Shown: piece by piece, positions 44,611-56,896 of the stretch
Layout of the letters: the number at the start of each line of letters is the position of its first letter
How positions within the stretch are numbered: position 1 is the stretch's first letter
Assembly: GCF_040802235.1 (NCBI RefSeq)
Contig: NC_133161.1
Location: forward strand, 108,703,001 to 108,767,000
Origin: Manis javanica
Taxonomy: Eukaryota; Chordata; Mammalia; Pholidota; Manidae
Direction of reading: 5' to 3'
DNA: 64,000 bases
Notes under the pieces: generated by a model
The model's input: only the letters and a program-made list of their open reading frames with translations
Database searches by the model: none
What the model was told of the DNA's origin: nothing
Program-made: the position numbers and the translations under genes

Positions 44611-45770
44611 CCAGATACAAAGTCTTTTTGTGTGTGTGAGAACATTTAAGTTTTGTTCTCTTAGCCAATTTTAATTATACAACAAAATGTTTTAAACTGT
44701 AATCACCATGTTTTCCATTAGATCCCCAGACCCTATTCATCTTATAACTGAAAGTTTGTACCATTTAACTGACTTCTCCCTATTTCCCCAACCAACCCCC
44801 ACCTCCTGGCAACCACTTTTCTACTCTATGACTGACAGTTTTTCTGTTTGAGTTTTCCATGGAAGTGGCACCATGGAGTACTTGTCTCTGCATATTTCAC
44901 TGAGCATAATGTCTTCAAGGTCTATCCACTTTGTTGCAAATGGCAGGGTTTCTGCAACATAGATATATATGTCACATTTTCTTTAGCCATTCACCCATTG
45001 ATGGACACTTAGTTTCCACATCTTGGCTATTGTGAATAATGCTACAATGAACAAGGGAGTACAAATACCTCTTTGAGACCCTTTTTTCATTCCCTTTGAA
45101 AATATACCCAGAAGTACGGTTGCTAGATAATATGGTATTTCTATTTGTCATTTTCAGAGGAACCTCCATTCTGGTTTTCCACAGTAATTTACATAAATTG
45201 GTTTTCCACCAATTTACATTCCTGCCACAGTACGTGCTATCAACACTTGTTATCTCATCTTTTTGATGAGAGCCATTCTGACAGGTAAGGTGATATCTTG
45301 TTGTGGTTTTGATTTGCATTTCCCTGATGGCTAGTGATGTTGGGTGCCTTTTTATGCACCTGGTAGTCATTTGCATGTATTCTTTGGAAAAATGTCTTTT
45401 TAGTTCCTCTGTCTATCTTTTAAATCAGATTGTTTGGTTTCTGCTACTGAGTTGAAAGGGTTCTTTATATATTTTGGATGTTAACCCCTTATCAGTTATA
45501 TGATTTGCAAATATTTTCTTCCATTTAATACACTGACTTTTCATTTTGTTGGTTTCCTTTACTGTGTGGAAGCTTTTTCATTTGATGCATCCTATTTGTT
45601 CATATTTTTCTTTTCTTACCTTTGCTTTGGATGTGAAATCCCACAATCATTGCTAAGACCAGTGTCAAGGAGTTTAACCCAAGTGTTTTTATTCTGTGAG
45701 TTTTATGGTTTCAGGTCTTATGTTCAAGTCTTTAATACAAGTTGAGTTGATTTTTGTGTGTGGTGTAAGT
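44611..45770 (-). mobile_element. Old L1 3' end, antisense
   Basis: Reverse-strand L1 3' UTR ('aacccccacctcctggcaac') and ORF2 C-terminal text ('cactgagcataatgtcttc', 'gatggacacttagtttccac'). It is broken by many indels. Confidence 0.8.
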
Positions 45771-45950
45771 CCAGGAGGCAGGAGAATCTTAAGCACCTAC
45801 CAGGACTTCCTTCGCTACAGTTACAACTGAGGTATAGGCCTCTAGGTACACTTGACTGTAGCATCTTACAACTTTTAGGCTCTTGACTAAAATATCCTTG
45901 GCATCTCCTAGGTCAGTGCTGCAAGCCAGCCTGTAAGAAGAGACAAAGTC
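45771..45950. other. Short unassigned segment
   Basis: About 180 bp separating an antisense from a sense L1. No feature is recognised. Confidence 0.3.
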
Positions 45951-48390
45951 ATTATAAAATGATAAAGGACTCAATCCAACAAGAGGATATAACATTTTAA
46001 AATATTTTTGCACCCAGCGTAGGAGCACCTAAATATATAAAACAAACATTAACAGACCTGAGGGGAGGCATAGGGATACAGTAATAGTAGAGGACTTTAA
46101 TACCCCACTTTCAACAATGGATAGATCATCCAGTCAGAAAGTAAGGAAACACTGGGTTTAAACTACACATTAGACCATATGAACATAACAGACCAGACAT
46201 TTACAGAACAATTCCACCCTTCATCAGAATACACATTCTTCTCAAGCACAACTTAGGACATTCCTCCAGGATAGATTATATCCACACACAAAAAAGTCTT
46301 AATAAATTTAAGAAGATTGAAATCATTCCAAGCATCTTTCCTGACCACAATGGTATGAAAATAGAAGTAAATCACAAGAAACCTGGAAATTAACAAATAC
46401 ATGGAGATTAAACAACATACTCCTGACCAATAGGTCAAAAGGGAAATAAAAAAAGAAATAAAAATATATCTTGAAACAAATGAAAATGGAAATACAACAC
46501 ACCAAAACTTATGGGATGCAGCAAACACAGTTATAAGAGGGAAGGTCATAGTGATACCCACAGTAAGACAAAGAAAGAGTTCAAATAAGCAATCTAACTA
46601 CTCCTCAAGGAACTAGAAAAATAACTAAGTCCAAAGTTAGTAGAAGGAAGGAAATAACAAAGATCAGAGCAGAAATAAATGAAATAGAGTCTAAAAAGAC
46701 AATAGAAAAGACCAATAAAACTAAGAGCTGGGTAAACAACATAGAAAAACCTTTAGCTACTCTCACCAATAAAAAAAAAGAGAAGACTCAAACAAAATTA
46801 TAAATGAAAAAGGAAACATTACAGTTGATACATCACAACACACAAAGAATCCTGAGACTGATGTGAACAATATACAACAACAAATTGGACAACCTAGAAG
46901 AAATGAATAAATTCCTAGAAACATATAACCAAGACTGAATCATGAAGAAACAGAACATCTGAACAATAAAAGTACAGAGATTCAAGTGGTAAATTAAAAC
47001 CTCCCAATAAGGTAAATGCCAGAACCAGATGGCTTCTCTGGTGAACTCTGCCAAACATTTAAAGAATAATTAACACTAATCCTCCAACTCTTCCTAAAAA
47101 TAATAGAGGAGGGAACACTTCCAAATTTATTTTATAAGGTCAGCTTTACCCTGATACCAAACCAGACAAGTACAGTACAAAGAAAGAAAATTACAGGCCA
47201 ACATTCCTGATGTAAAAATCCCCAACAACAAATTGGCAAAATGAATTTAACAATATATTAAAAGGATCATACACCATGATCATTTATTCCAGAAGTACAA
47301 GAATGCTTCAACATATGCAAATTAGTCAATGTGATATATTACCTTAGCAACATGAAGGACAATATGATCATCTCACTAGATGCAGAAAAAGCACTTGACA
47401 GAATTCAACATCAATTTATGATTAAAAACTGTCAAATATGTCAACATAATAAAGGCCATATATGGTAAGCCTACAGCTGACATCATACTCAACAGTGAAA
47501 AGCTGACAACTTTCTTCCTAAGATCAGGAACAAGACAGGGATGCCCACTCTCACCACTTTTATTCAGCATAGCACTGGAGATCCTAGCCACAGCAATCAG
47601 ACAAGATAAAGAGATAAAAGGCATCCAAATAGGTAAGGAAGAAGTTAAACTGTACCTATTTTCAGATGACATGATGTTATATATAGAAAATCCTAAGGAC
47701 TCCACAAAAAACTATTAGAACTAATAAGGAATTCAGTGAAGTGGCAAGATACCAAATCAATATACAATAATCATTTGTGTTTCTAGCAATGAAATACATT
47801 GTTAGAGAATGTGAAATTAAGAGAAATTAAGAAAACAATCCCATCTACAATTGCATCAAAAAGAACAAAATACTTCAGACTAAATTTAACCAAGTAGATA
47901 AAACATCTATGTTCTGAAAACTGTAAGACATTGATGAAATAAATCAAAGACTTGAATGGAAAGATATTCCATGCTCATGGATTGGAAGAATTAATATTGT
48001 TAAAATTCCCATATTACCAAAAGCAATCTACAGATTCAATGTACTCCCTATTAAAATTCCAATGGCATTTTCTCCATAAATAAAAAAATCCCCAAATTCA
48101 TATGAAACCACAAAAGACCCAAAATAGCAAAAGCAATCCTAAGAAAGAACAAAGCTAGAGGTATTATACTTTGTGATTTCAAATGATATTGCAAAGCTAT
48201 AGAATCAAAACCATGTGGTATTGGCATAAAACCAGACACACAATGGAACAGAACAGAGCACCCAGAAATAAACCCATGTTTATATGGCCAATTTATGATA
48301 AAAGAGCCAAGAATATGCAATGGGAAAAGGACAGTCTTTTCAACAAATGGTGTTGGGAAAACTGGACTGCCACATGAAGGAATGTCCTAG
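45951..48390 (+). mobile_element. Old L1 ORF2 region, sense, decayed
   Basis: Sense L1 ORF2 text from the endonuclease ('caatccaacaagaggatata') through the reverse transcriptase ('gacagggatgcccactctca', then a TTTTCAGATGACATGATG loop) to the C-terminal part ('cttttcaacaaatggtgttg'). It has many stops and is truncated at both ends. Confidence 0.82.
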
Positions 48391-48464
48391 TGTTTTGAAT
48401 ATTATGTGGAGACATTAAACCTTATTATGTTTTGAATATTATGTGGAGACTTGTTTAAACCTTA
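48391..48464. repeat. 37-bp tandem duplication
   Basis: TGTTTTGAATATTATGTGGA begins at 48391 and again at 48428, with 'ttaaacctta' after each copy. Confidence 0.85.
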
Positions 48465-51400
48465 AGGAGAATATTGACTGTATTGCTTCAGCAGGCAACC
48501 GGGTCACCTTTCTTCTGGGGCTCTGATTCCAGGGCAAGACTGGTGTGTTAAGTGCTTGCTCCTCAGATCCATCCTGGGTCTGTCTGACCCACCCATGGTC
48601 AGTCTGGGGCCTGTGGTGTGCACACAGGGTCAGACCCTATATGTGTAGCTTGGCAGGGAGCCCAGGAACTCCTGTGTAACTTCCCCAGGTCACTCACTAC
48701 CCTTCCTCCTCTTCGTGTTTGCTCTATCATTTTATAGCTCCCTGGGGCCTGCTTTCCACGACCTCTGACCAGAAATCTGGGGCCTGTTTCCCCACCCTGC
48801 TGCACAGCTGCATCCAGGCCACAGCTAGGAGGGCAGAGAGAAGTGCTGCCATATGCTTTCAGGGTTCAGGTGCCTGCTGTTCTGACACTGCTGTCACCAT
48901 GCTACCTTCACATTATTGCCCAGAAACTCGGGTGGAAAGGAGAATTCCCCCACTCTCTGACCTGTAGGGGCTTCGTTTCTTCTCCTTGGACCAGGGGGAT
49001 CCTCTCTTTGGAGTCCTTTCTGTCCACATTGCCTCCCTAGGCTGGGCAGTCCTGGAAGGAAAAGTGCTGAACTCACCACCATTCTGTGGAACTTTGGGTC
49101 TGATCTTGCATCATCTGCCTGCTGCTGCTTTTCTCCTAGTTGTCTGAAATCTGTCTGCACCTGCCCAGAAGTTACGGATGTGGTCAGGGATGGAGACCAG
49201 GGGAGGGTACTCACTTCATCTTCTCTGGGCTTCCTGTGGAACAGCGGCCCTCACACCTTCTTGCTAGCTTCTCCTGGCCTGCATCGCTGACCAGCACACC
49301 ACACATCACATGCCTTCACTCAGACAGAGAACCCAGGGGCAGCGCAGGGCTCTGCTTGCCTCTGGCCATACCCCAAATGCTTGAATGGACCTGACACCCC
49401 GGACATGCCCAGAGAGTACTTGTTGAATGAATAATTGGGCTGGAGCCAAGACTCAGAAGCTGGGTCTTGTGCCCCAAGCCCTTAACTGTGCTCTGAGGGC
49501 CCTTGCTTTGTTGACATCCCTGTCTCTCCTGTGTTGCCCCCAACTGGCAACAAGGTCCAGCTCCTCACCACCCTGTTGGCAACCTGCTTCTCAGCAAAGT
49601 CGTGCCTCTACCTGAGTTTCTGGCCTCCACAGTTTTCCCCACACTGCATGGGATTTCATACAGTACACCAGGGCCCAGGGCCACCTGCCCCACCCTGTGC
49701 CTCTGCCACATGCCTGCCTGCTGTTCTTTGCTGGCTCCTCTGCCCAGAATGCACCCTGCCAGAACTGCTCATGGCTGGGTCTTTCCCTGCTGCTCTACCC
49801 AAGTGCACCTCAGAGGGCTGTCTCTGCCTGCCCACTGCTGCCTCCCACAGAAAGTGGCTGCCTCTGCCTTTCCCTACCTCCTCATTCACTCCCTCCTAGC
49901 AGCCAGGGCGAGCTAGGGTAGCTGGCTGAGTTGCTGGCACTGCCCTCCCCCACTGGAACATGAGCCCCCCGCCTGGCTCCCAGGGCTTAGGCAGTGGTCA
50001 GGGGGACAAAAAGCAGACCATAAATCAGATGTGGCTTGAACAAGGATAGAGCTGGAGCAACAAGACCTGCATGTGGCACTGCTATGAGGATGGCCTCCAC
50101 CTGCCAGCCTTGGGGTGCAGGGCCTCCACCTGGAAGGCTTTGCACAGCTTCTCACACACTCAGACCCAGGCTCCAGGTGGTAGCTGACCCCTCTGCTGGC
50201 CTCCCATCAACCCCTTTCCATTGTCAGAAGTGTGGCAGGGTGAAGGCTGTGGTTCCTGGGGCAGACTATCCCAACCTACCTCTAGGAGCCCCTGCTGTGC
50301 CGGGCACGGACCTAACAGCCAGTATGTCTATGCTGGAGGCCCCTTGGCAGAACGAAGCTTAGATTTCTTTTTCTTCTTTAAGGTGTTTTCAGCAGCGAGG
50401 GGTGAGGGCAGGTAGGGTGGGAAAGGGTGGCTCAACAAAGGGACCTCAGTGAAAGGGACCCACTGCCCCCCTCTGGCCCAGGCAGCCAGGCCTGCAGCTG
50501 CCCAGCTGTGCTGGAAACCAGTTCTGCACACTTCCCTGGCTCCTTGCCCATACTGTTCCACCAGAAGTGCCCTCTACCCCCTGGGCCACGCCCCTGCCCC
50601 CGCTCCTCTGGCTCTGTCCTCAGTGGCACTTCCCACCTTCTGTCCCTTGAAGGGACTAGTGGAGATGATATTGCAGCCCTTGCAGCCTGGCCAGCAGCCA
50701 TAGGGCTCATCCTGTGGGCAGAGCTGGGCAGAGGGCCTGCTGGGGCAGAGGGACCTGGGGAGAGGTCAGGACTCTGGACAGAAGGTCCCTGCCATTGTGT
50801 AAGCCCCTCACTCCTCAGAGAGAAGAGTGACGCCACTGGGGGGGACTTGGTGACTCACACACATGTACATGTTCACACATGCATGTTACTTGCCTGTATG
50901 CACATACACGCCAATGTGCACACATGGCCAACACATGCACAGTACATGCATGCACACACAACAGACATGCCCACGGACGTGGGCACACACATCCTTGGCT
51001 CTCCTTGACTCCCTGCCGGTTTCCTTAGTGAGATGCAGGCTTGTTCCAGCTGTGCTAACAGTGACCAAGAGAAAGTGGTTGGGATTTCTTTGGGCCTCAG
51101 GCCTGGGAGAGCAGGGAACAGGGATTGGGATGGGAGCCCTGCCCTGGCGGGAGGAGGATCTTTGTCTGGAGCACCCCTCTGTCCCTGCTCACCGCCTTGG
51201 GCTTGCCTGAGGCTCTGCCTCGTGTCCTCCCCCAGCCCTGCTCAGTAGCCCCACACACCTGGGCCGGGTGGCAACTGCTGGCTGCTTGGCAATTTTAGTC
51301 TAGCTCTGGGTCTGCCCTCCCCCTGGCTTTGCTACTGGCCACCTGCTGCCGCCCATCAGACATGGAATCCTGATTGGCAGTTGATCTGGTGGGGGCTGGG
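48465..51400. other. Intergenic sequence upstream of PGAM2; no gene recognised
   Basis: Mostly unique GC-moderate sequence. The many short frames lack splice context or family resemblance. A degenerate CA/TG-rich stretch lies at about 50855-50990. Distal muscle enhancers could lie here, but none is evident by eye. Confidence 0.45.
50855..50990. repeat. Degenerate CA/TG-rich microsatellite
   Basis: Imperfect alternation of CACACA, CATGCA and TGTACA motifs over about 135 bp. Confidence 0.65.
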
Positions 51401-51409
51401 GATGACTGT

Positions 51410-51416
51410 TATAAAA
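51410..51416 (+). promoter_or_regulatory. PGAM2: TATA box of PGAM2
   Basis: TATAAAA lies 58 bp upstream of the PGAM2 ATG, giving room for a 5' UTR of about 25-30 bases. E-box-type CANNTG motifs (CACCTG near 51340, CAGCTG near 51436) and an AT-rich tract near 51290 lie around it, in keeping with muscle-specific control, but sites were judged only by eye. Confidence 0.75.
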
Positions 51417-51467
51417 CTGGGGACACCTGGAAGGCAGCTGCTCATCTGGATCCTAGGTTTCCCCACC

Positions 51468-51881
51468 ATGTCCACCCACCGCCTGGTGATGGTCCGGCAT
51501 GGCGAGAGCACCTGGAACCAGGAGAACCGCTTCTGTGGCTGGTTTGATGCAGAGCTGAGTGAGAAGGGGGCTGAGGAGGCCAGGAGGGGGGCCCAGGCCA
51601 TCAGGGATGCCAAGGTGGAGTTCGACATCTGCTATACGTCGGTGCTGAAGCGGGCCATCCGCACCCTCTGGGCCATCTTGGATGGCACAGACCAGATGTG
51701 GCTGCCCGTGGTGCGCACCTGGCGCCTCAACGAGCGGCACTATGGGGGCCTCACGGGCCTCAACAAGGCAGAGACGGCTGCCAAGCACGGGGAGGAGCAA
51801 GTGAAGATCTGGAGGCGCTCCTTCGACATCCCGCCCCCACCCATGGATGAGAAGCACCCCTACCACAGCTCCATCAGTAAG
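51468..51881 (+). CDS. PGAM2: PGAM2 exon 1, coding part
   Basis: Codons 1-138, from [15 protein letters not shown] to SSISK, with donor AAG|GTGGGC. It contains the phosphorylated histidine and most of the substrate pocket ([18 protein letters not shown]). Confidence 0.96.
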
Positions 51882-53827
51882 GTGGGCTGTGTGGGCTGCA
51901 GGGAAGGCCTGGGGGTGGGGGCCCGGGGTCCAGCCGGTGGGTGGCAGTCTGGGGAAGGAACATCAGTGTGGACGCCCCCAGGAGCGTCGGTATGCTGGCC
52001 TGAGGCCCGGGGAGCTGCCCACTTGCGAGAGCCTCAAGGACACCATTGCCCGGGCCCTGCCCTTCTGGAATGAGGAGATCGTCCCCCAGATCAAGGCTGG
52101 CAAGACAGTGCTCATTGCAGCCCATGGGAACAGCCTGCGTGGAATCGTCAAGCACCTGGAAGGTGAGGTGCGGTGTGGGTGGAGGCAGGTGGGGTCAGGC
52201 GCTCTGGAGCCAGTCAGCCCCCTCCTGTAATTTCAGCCAAGTGCCCATTGCCTGGCGAAGGCAGCTTTGCAAGACCCAGGGTGGGGGCTCCGCACTGAAT
52301 TGCACTGGAATGGTTGAGAAGCCATTTAGAAAAAGGCTTTTTGCTTCATTTCTGCACTGGGTCACTGTGTAGTTTCCTTCTTAAGATTGTGGGTGAAAAT
52401 GTCTGCCATCACTGAGTGGGGGCCCAGGCCCTGCTCAGGTACTAGGGGAGCTGGGTCCCTCTCAGTTTCCCAGACACAAGCCCCAGGAGAAGTTGGGGGA
52501 GTTCCAGTGGGCATTTAGCCCCAGGGCACCCAGCTGGAGGAAAGGCGGGGCCATATGGCTCTAAATCATGGTTTGCTGGTCAGGCCACTTCACAAGTTGG
52601 GCCTCAGCCCCTGGGGCCTGGGGCAGGGCACTGCCCACTCTGATTCTTAAGGTCATAGCTCACACCTGACTCCAGGCAGAGGTAGACCAGTCAAAAGAAT
52701 AGGGTGTGGAGCAGCCCTGGAGACCCAAGGCTTATAGCTGGGCTCCTTCCACACGGCTGCCTTTGAGTACCACCTTAGACAGTTACACAGCCCTCAGGAT
52801 TTTCAGACTTTAGTACATGTCTAAATTAATCAGAATGGCCTTCAAACTTATTGGGATTGTGTAGCAGGGAAGGCAGGTAGGGTGGGGAGCCCCAAGCCTG
52901 CTAATGAGGCTGGGGGGCAGTTGGCCAGAGCAGACAGGCAGGCCCTGAGGCCTGGCCAGTGCCAGGCTGCCCTCCCCAGGGTGCGGGGTCTGTGCACATC
53001 TCTCACAGCTGGTGCAGGGCCCAGCACACAAAGACCACCTTCTGCCCTCTTTTCTGGGGGCTTCCTGTTGACAACGCCTGTCAGCTTGGTCCCAGGGAAG
53101 ATGCACCAAGAGGAACATGACTGGGGGCTTCTGCTGCCTGGAGAATATTGTTTTAAGCCCTCCTTGCATTGAGGGGGTGGTTGGTGATAGGAAACACGAA
53201 AGGTCAAGCTGCTATTCCAGGCTGGGGGCTGTGGAGACTGGCAGTGTCAGGTTTCTACAGGAACCTCTCCACCAGGCGGAGCCTCAGTCTACTTTGGCCA
53301 TGGTTGGCTCTTCTCACTGTCCCTCCTCCTCCATTTGTCAGAATCATCCCCTGCTTAGGACATCTAGGACTTAGAACTCTCTAGAAACCAAGTGGCTAAT
53401 GTCCTTCTGAATCCAGCATCCATCAGCCCAGCCAGAGGTCATGTTGGGTGACTGATGGTACTGCCCTTGATGCGGCAGCTCGGGGTGGGGCTGAGGTCGT
53501 TTTCCTTGGTATTTCTGTAGGCTGCCCCGTCTCCCTTGGGTCTGCCTTGACCTCGTGTAGGCCCACTTCTGTGGCCCAAAGGTCTTAAAGCCTGCAAGAG
53601 CAGGTGGCTGCCTGGTGGGGCAGGCTGGAGGGTGCTCAGGATTCTGTCCTTCTGGTTCAGGGATGTCGGACCAGGCCATCATGGAGCTGAACCTGCCTAC
53701 AGGGATCCCCATCGTGTATGAGCTGAACGAGGCCCTGAAGCCCACCAGGCCCATGCAGTTCCTGGGCGATGAGGAGACTGTGCGGAAGGCCATGGAGGCT
53801 GTGGCTGCCCAGGGCAAGGCCAAATGA
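51468..53827 (+). CDS. PGAM2: Phosphoglycerate mutase 2 (muscle isozyme), three exons
   Basis: The enzyme interconverts 3- and 2-phosphoglycerate in glycolysis, using 2,3-bisphosphoglycerate as cofactor, in the cytosol of skeletal muscle and heart. The spliced CDS (51468-51881, 51982-52162, 53661-53827; 762 nt) encodes 253 residues, the same as human. The catalytic RHGE motif (His11) lies near the N-terminus, the substrate loop NRFCGWFD follows, and the second histidine is in AAHGNSLRG near residue 187. The C-terminus AAQGKAK is the usual muscle-type tail. The ATG has a good context (CCACCATGT) and all splice sites are GT-AG. No lesion is seen. PGAM1-type processed copies are intronless, so the introns confirm this is the true muscle gene. 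It converges with DBNL. Confidence 0.97.
51982..52162 (+). CDS. PGAM2: PGAM2 exon 2
   Basis: Begins [18 protein letters not shown] after acceptor CCCAG and ends HLEG with the donor inside the glycine codon (phase 1). It contains the second active-site histidine. Confidence 0.96.
53661..53827 (+). CDS. PGAM2: PGAM2 exon 3, coding part and stop
   Basis: Begins after TTCAG, reads [20 protein letters not shown] and ends AAQGKAK-stop. Intron 2 is 1.5 kb and shows no other exon. Confidence 0.96.
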
Positions 53828-53841
53828 AGGGTGGGTCTGGC

Positions 53842-53847
53842 AATAAA
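53842..53847 (+). terminator. PGAM2: PGAM2 polyadenylation signal AATAAA
   Basis: The signal lies only 15 bases after the stop codon, giving the very short 3' UTR typical of PGAM2. Confidence 0.85.
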
Positions 53848-53869
53848 GGCACCTCCCCCACTACCTGGA

Positions 53870-55416
53870 GGAGAGAGTGGCCCTGCAGGCCTGGCTAGTG
53901 TTTCCCAGCACCCGCCCAGGGCTGCGTGCCCAGCCCACCCTCAACTAGGGGTGGAGATCCCATGAACCAGGGGTGGAAGCCTGGCCCTCATCCCCACATG
54001 GCTGCTTTGCTCTAGAATCAGGGTGCCTGGGGTTGCTTTGGGAGAGCCCACAGCAAGGGCTACAGCCAGGATGCAATCTCAGGGCCGGCTTATTCAGGTG
54101 GGTTGTCCTCTGCTGTGTCTGCAGCCTTGTGGAAGGATGAGGTGGTCCCAAGCCCATTGCCTGGTGTCCCTTTGGGAACGGACAAGGCCACAGCTGGCTG
54201 CTGCATGGGGCCCCCACAGCTGGGTGGTCCCTGTCATCTTTGTGGGAGAGAAATCAGGACAGGCTGAGGCCTGCCTGCAGCTCTGCCTGGGGGCAGACAA
54301 AATGTGCCACCTGCTGCTGCAGGGAGGGACTTCTCAGAATAGCCTTCTGCTCCCATGTTCCAGGGCACAGGACCAGTTCACCAGATGTTCAGTGGATGGT
54401 AGGCATCTCACTCCACATGCACATGTACTCTGCCCTGGCGGGTGGAGGTTTCCCATGGCAGGGGGCAGGGTGACCCTCAGCCCCTCTCAGAGAACTGAAA
54501 TGCAGGAGCCTGACAGTCACATCTTAACATTTATGCCTCCCCCAGGGTCTGACAGCCTGAGGCCTGTGGGTGCACCTGTGGGTGCATGTGGCAGCCAGCC
54601 AGGAAGGGGTTTGTTTCCACACAGGGGCATTCAGATGATGACAGGGTGATCAGAGCTGGGTGGGGCCTGTGCGGGGCAATCCTCACCCCTAGAGCACACA
54701 TAGATGGGCTGGGGCAGAAGGAAGGGAAGATGGCAGAGGCCACTGGTACTATTCTTGAACTGGAATCGGCTGAGGCACATACCGGGCCAGCAGGCAGGAC
54801 TGGCCCCAGGAAGGACTCATGTCTCTGTGCCCCCTTCACATACTCAGACGGGGCATGGCCTGTCCCCACTGCCCTCAGCCCAGGCAGAGTGACAGAGGTG
54901 CAGGATGCTCAGAGCAGGATCTCCAAAGACGAACTGCTGCCAGAGCTGTCGCGATCCACCCTGACTCTGGTCATCACCTAGGTTCACTGTTCCCAAGGGT
55001 CACTAATAGCTGTAGCCACCACCCTTAGAGCCAAGAAGAGGAAGAAAGGCAAGGAGAGAAGGGGGCCTCATGGAGGTCTTTGCACCTGCTTAAACCCCCA
55101 GCTTGGCAGTGGGGTCATCAGGCCACAGTCAGCATGGGGCTGGCCACTGTGGGGCTCAATGTCCTCCATGGGGCCCAGGGCCAAGCTGGTTGGGAGGGCC
55201 TGGGGAGCTGCTGGAAGTATATATGGGAATCACTAAGTTATTGCCAAATTTGAGGTGAAAAAGACTGAGCCACCCAAGCCAGAGAGAGGCAGCAGGCTTG
55301 TCCCATAGGAAGACAGTGCATGCAACTCTCACACCACCACTTCCAGCAGTAAGAGAACCATGTCTGGGTGGGGAAGGGAAGGATGGCCCTTGGCCCTGAC
55401 CAGCAGCGGAGGGTCC
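53870..55416. other. Gap between convergent PGAM2 and DBNL; DBNL 3' UTR expected here
   Basis: The part next to 55417 should be the DBNL 3' UTR on the minus strand. I did not find a clear AATAAA on that strand. No further gene is recognised. Confidence 0.45.
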
Positions 55417-56077
55417 TCACTCAATGAGCTCCACGTAGTTGGCGGGAAACATGCCGAAGTGGCCATCGGGACCATAGCCCCGCCACCAGCCTTCATCGAT
55501 CACCTCGATGCCTGTGATGAGGTTCTCAGGGTCAAAGGAGATTTCGGTCTCATCAGCTGCAAGGCAGGTGAGCCCAGATGCTGAGCCAGAGATTCTGGGG
55601 CCCTGGGCATGAGCCCCCAGCCTGTCCTGACACTGCCCCAGTGCACTCCTACAGGTCCACCTTCCTACAGGGTGTGGCTGTGGGCTCCCATTCCAGCAAA
55701 CGGCTGGAGGACAGCAATTCTGCATGTCAGCTCCCTGAGGCCTCTACCTGGGGTACCCTGGGGTAACAGCATCCAAGCCTGGCTCACCTCTCTGGTCACA
55801 CTTCAGGCTCTGGAACAAGACTGGCAACTGGGACTCACAGAGCATGCAGGGACCCCGGGCTGTATGGTGCACCCACTCCCCCTCCTTGTCCCATTGGCTC
55901 TTCCAACTCCCCCAGGGCTGTCTCCCCATCTCCAGATCTCTGGCCCAGTGGGCCTAGGCAGCTGGGCCACAGCACCTTACCTGCCTGGTAGTCATACAGG
56001 GCCCGGGCACAGAGCCCCTTCCCGCTCAGCCCTGGGTAGCAGCTGGCATGCTCAGAGCTGGCATCTTGCTGCTGCAC
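55417..56077 (-). CDS. DBNL: DBNL exons for the C-terminal SH3 domain and stop
   Basis: The exon 55981-56077 ends [11 protein letters not shown]. The last exon 55417-55556 continues [20 protein letters not shown], then [20 protein letters not shown] and ends YVELIE-stop. ALYDY, the WW pair and FPANYV are the SH3 ligand-binding signatures. Confidence 0.96.
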
Positions 56078-56861
56078 CTGCCCATGGGTGGGAAGGAGAA
56101 GTCTGGGATCCTGGTCACTGCAGTCAGCACTACAGCAGGCCTGCAGGGAGAGGCTGCTGCCCCCCACCCCCTATGCTGCCCCCTAGCACCTCTCATACAG
56201 TTGTGCCTGCCGGACAAATCAGCACATGGGGATGCTCCGAAATTAAAATAATCCATGTGTAGCAAACCATGGAAAAGTCAGGCGACCCTCAGCATGGCCA
56301 AGGAGGGTGCTTCTGGGCACACGGCCCCATCACAGCCCGGTCCTGCTGCAGGGACCCACCATCAGGGGCTCCTCATACAGGGTGTCCTGCTCCGGGGCCT
56401 CCTCATACAGGGATTCTTCTTCTGTCTGCACTGGACCGAGAGGGGTGCTGGCTGCTGGCTGCTCATGGAGACCTGCACAGGATGATGCAGCCCCCTCTGA
56501 CCCTGTGGAGGGGAGAGGCCACCCTGTTCCCTCCCACCCCCCACGTAAGCCCCTACGGGATGGCTGAGCGCCTTGCCTGCCATGGGCCTTGAGGCAGCTT
56601 GACGTGGCTCAGCTGGCTCTCTGCTGATGTGGGCCTCAGGCTGGGTGAGCTGCTTCTGCAGGAAGGGGCTCTGCAGCCGGCCTGCAAATCCCCGGTGGAC
56701 ACACAGCCCATCAGGCAGCCAGAAAGGGGCAAGGGAGGTGGGCTCAGCCTTCCCTTGCCCCATGCCGTTTCCCTGGAGGGCAGCCTGCCTGGGACAGCAG
56801 CTGTCACACAGGAGTGCATGGGGAGAAATGCAGCTGCACAAACTCCACCTGGAGTGTGCAT

Positions 56862-56896
<35 letters not shown>

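Noticed and set aside
48599-50836. Several overlapping frames upstream of PGAM2
   Set aside because: No splice signals, composition differences or known domains. They look like chance frames in GC-rich intergenic sequence.
53371-53823. 150-residue minus-strand frame overlapping PGAM2 exon 3
   Set aside because: It is a shadow of the highly conserved PGAM2 coding exon.
54023-54981. Frames between PGAM2 and DBNL as a small gene
   Set aside because: No resemblance or splice context, and the position is the expected 3' UTR/intergenic region.
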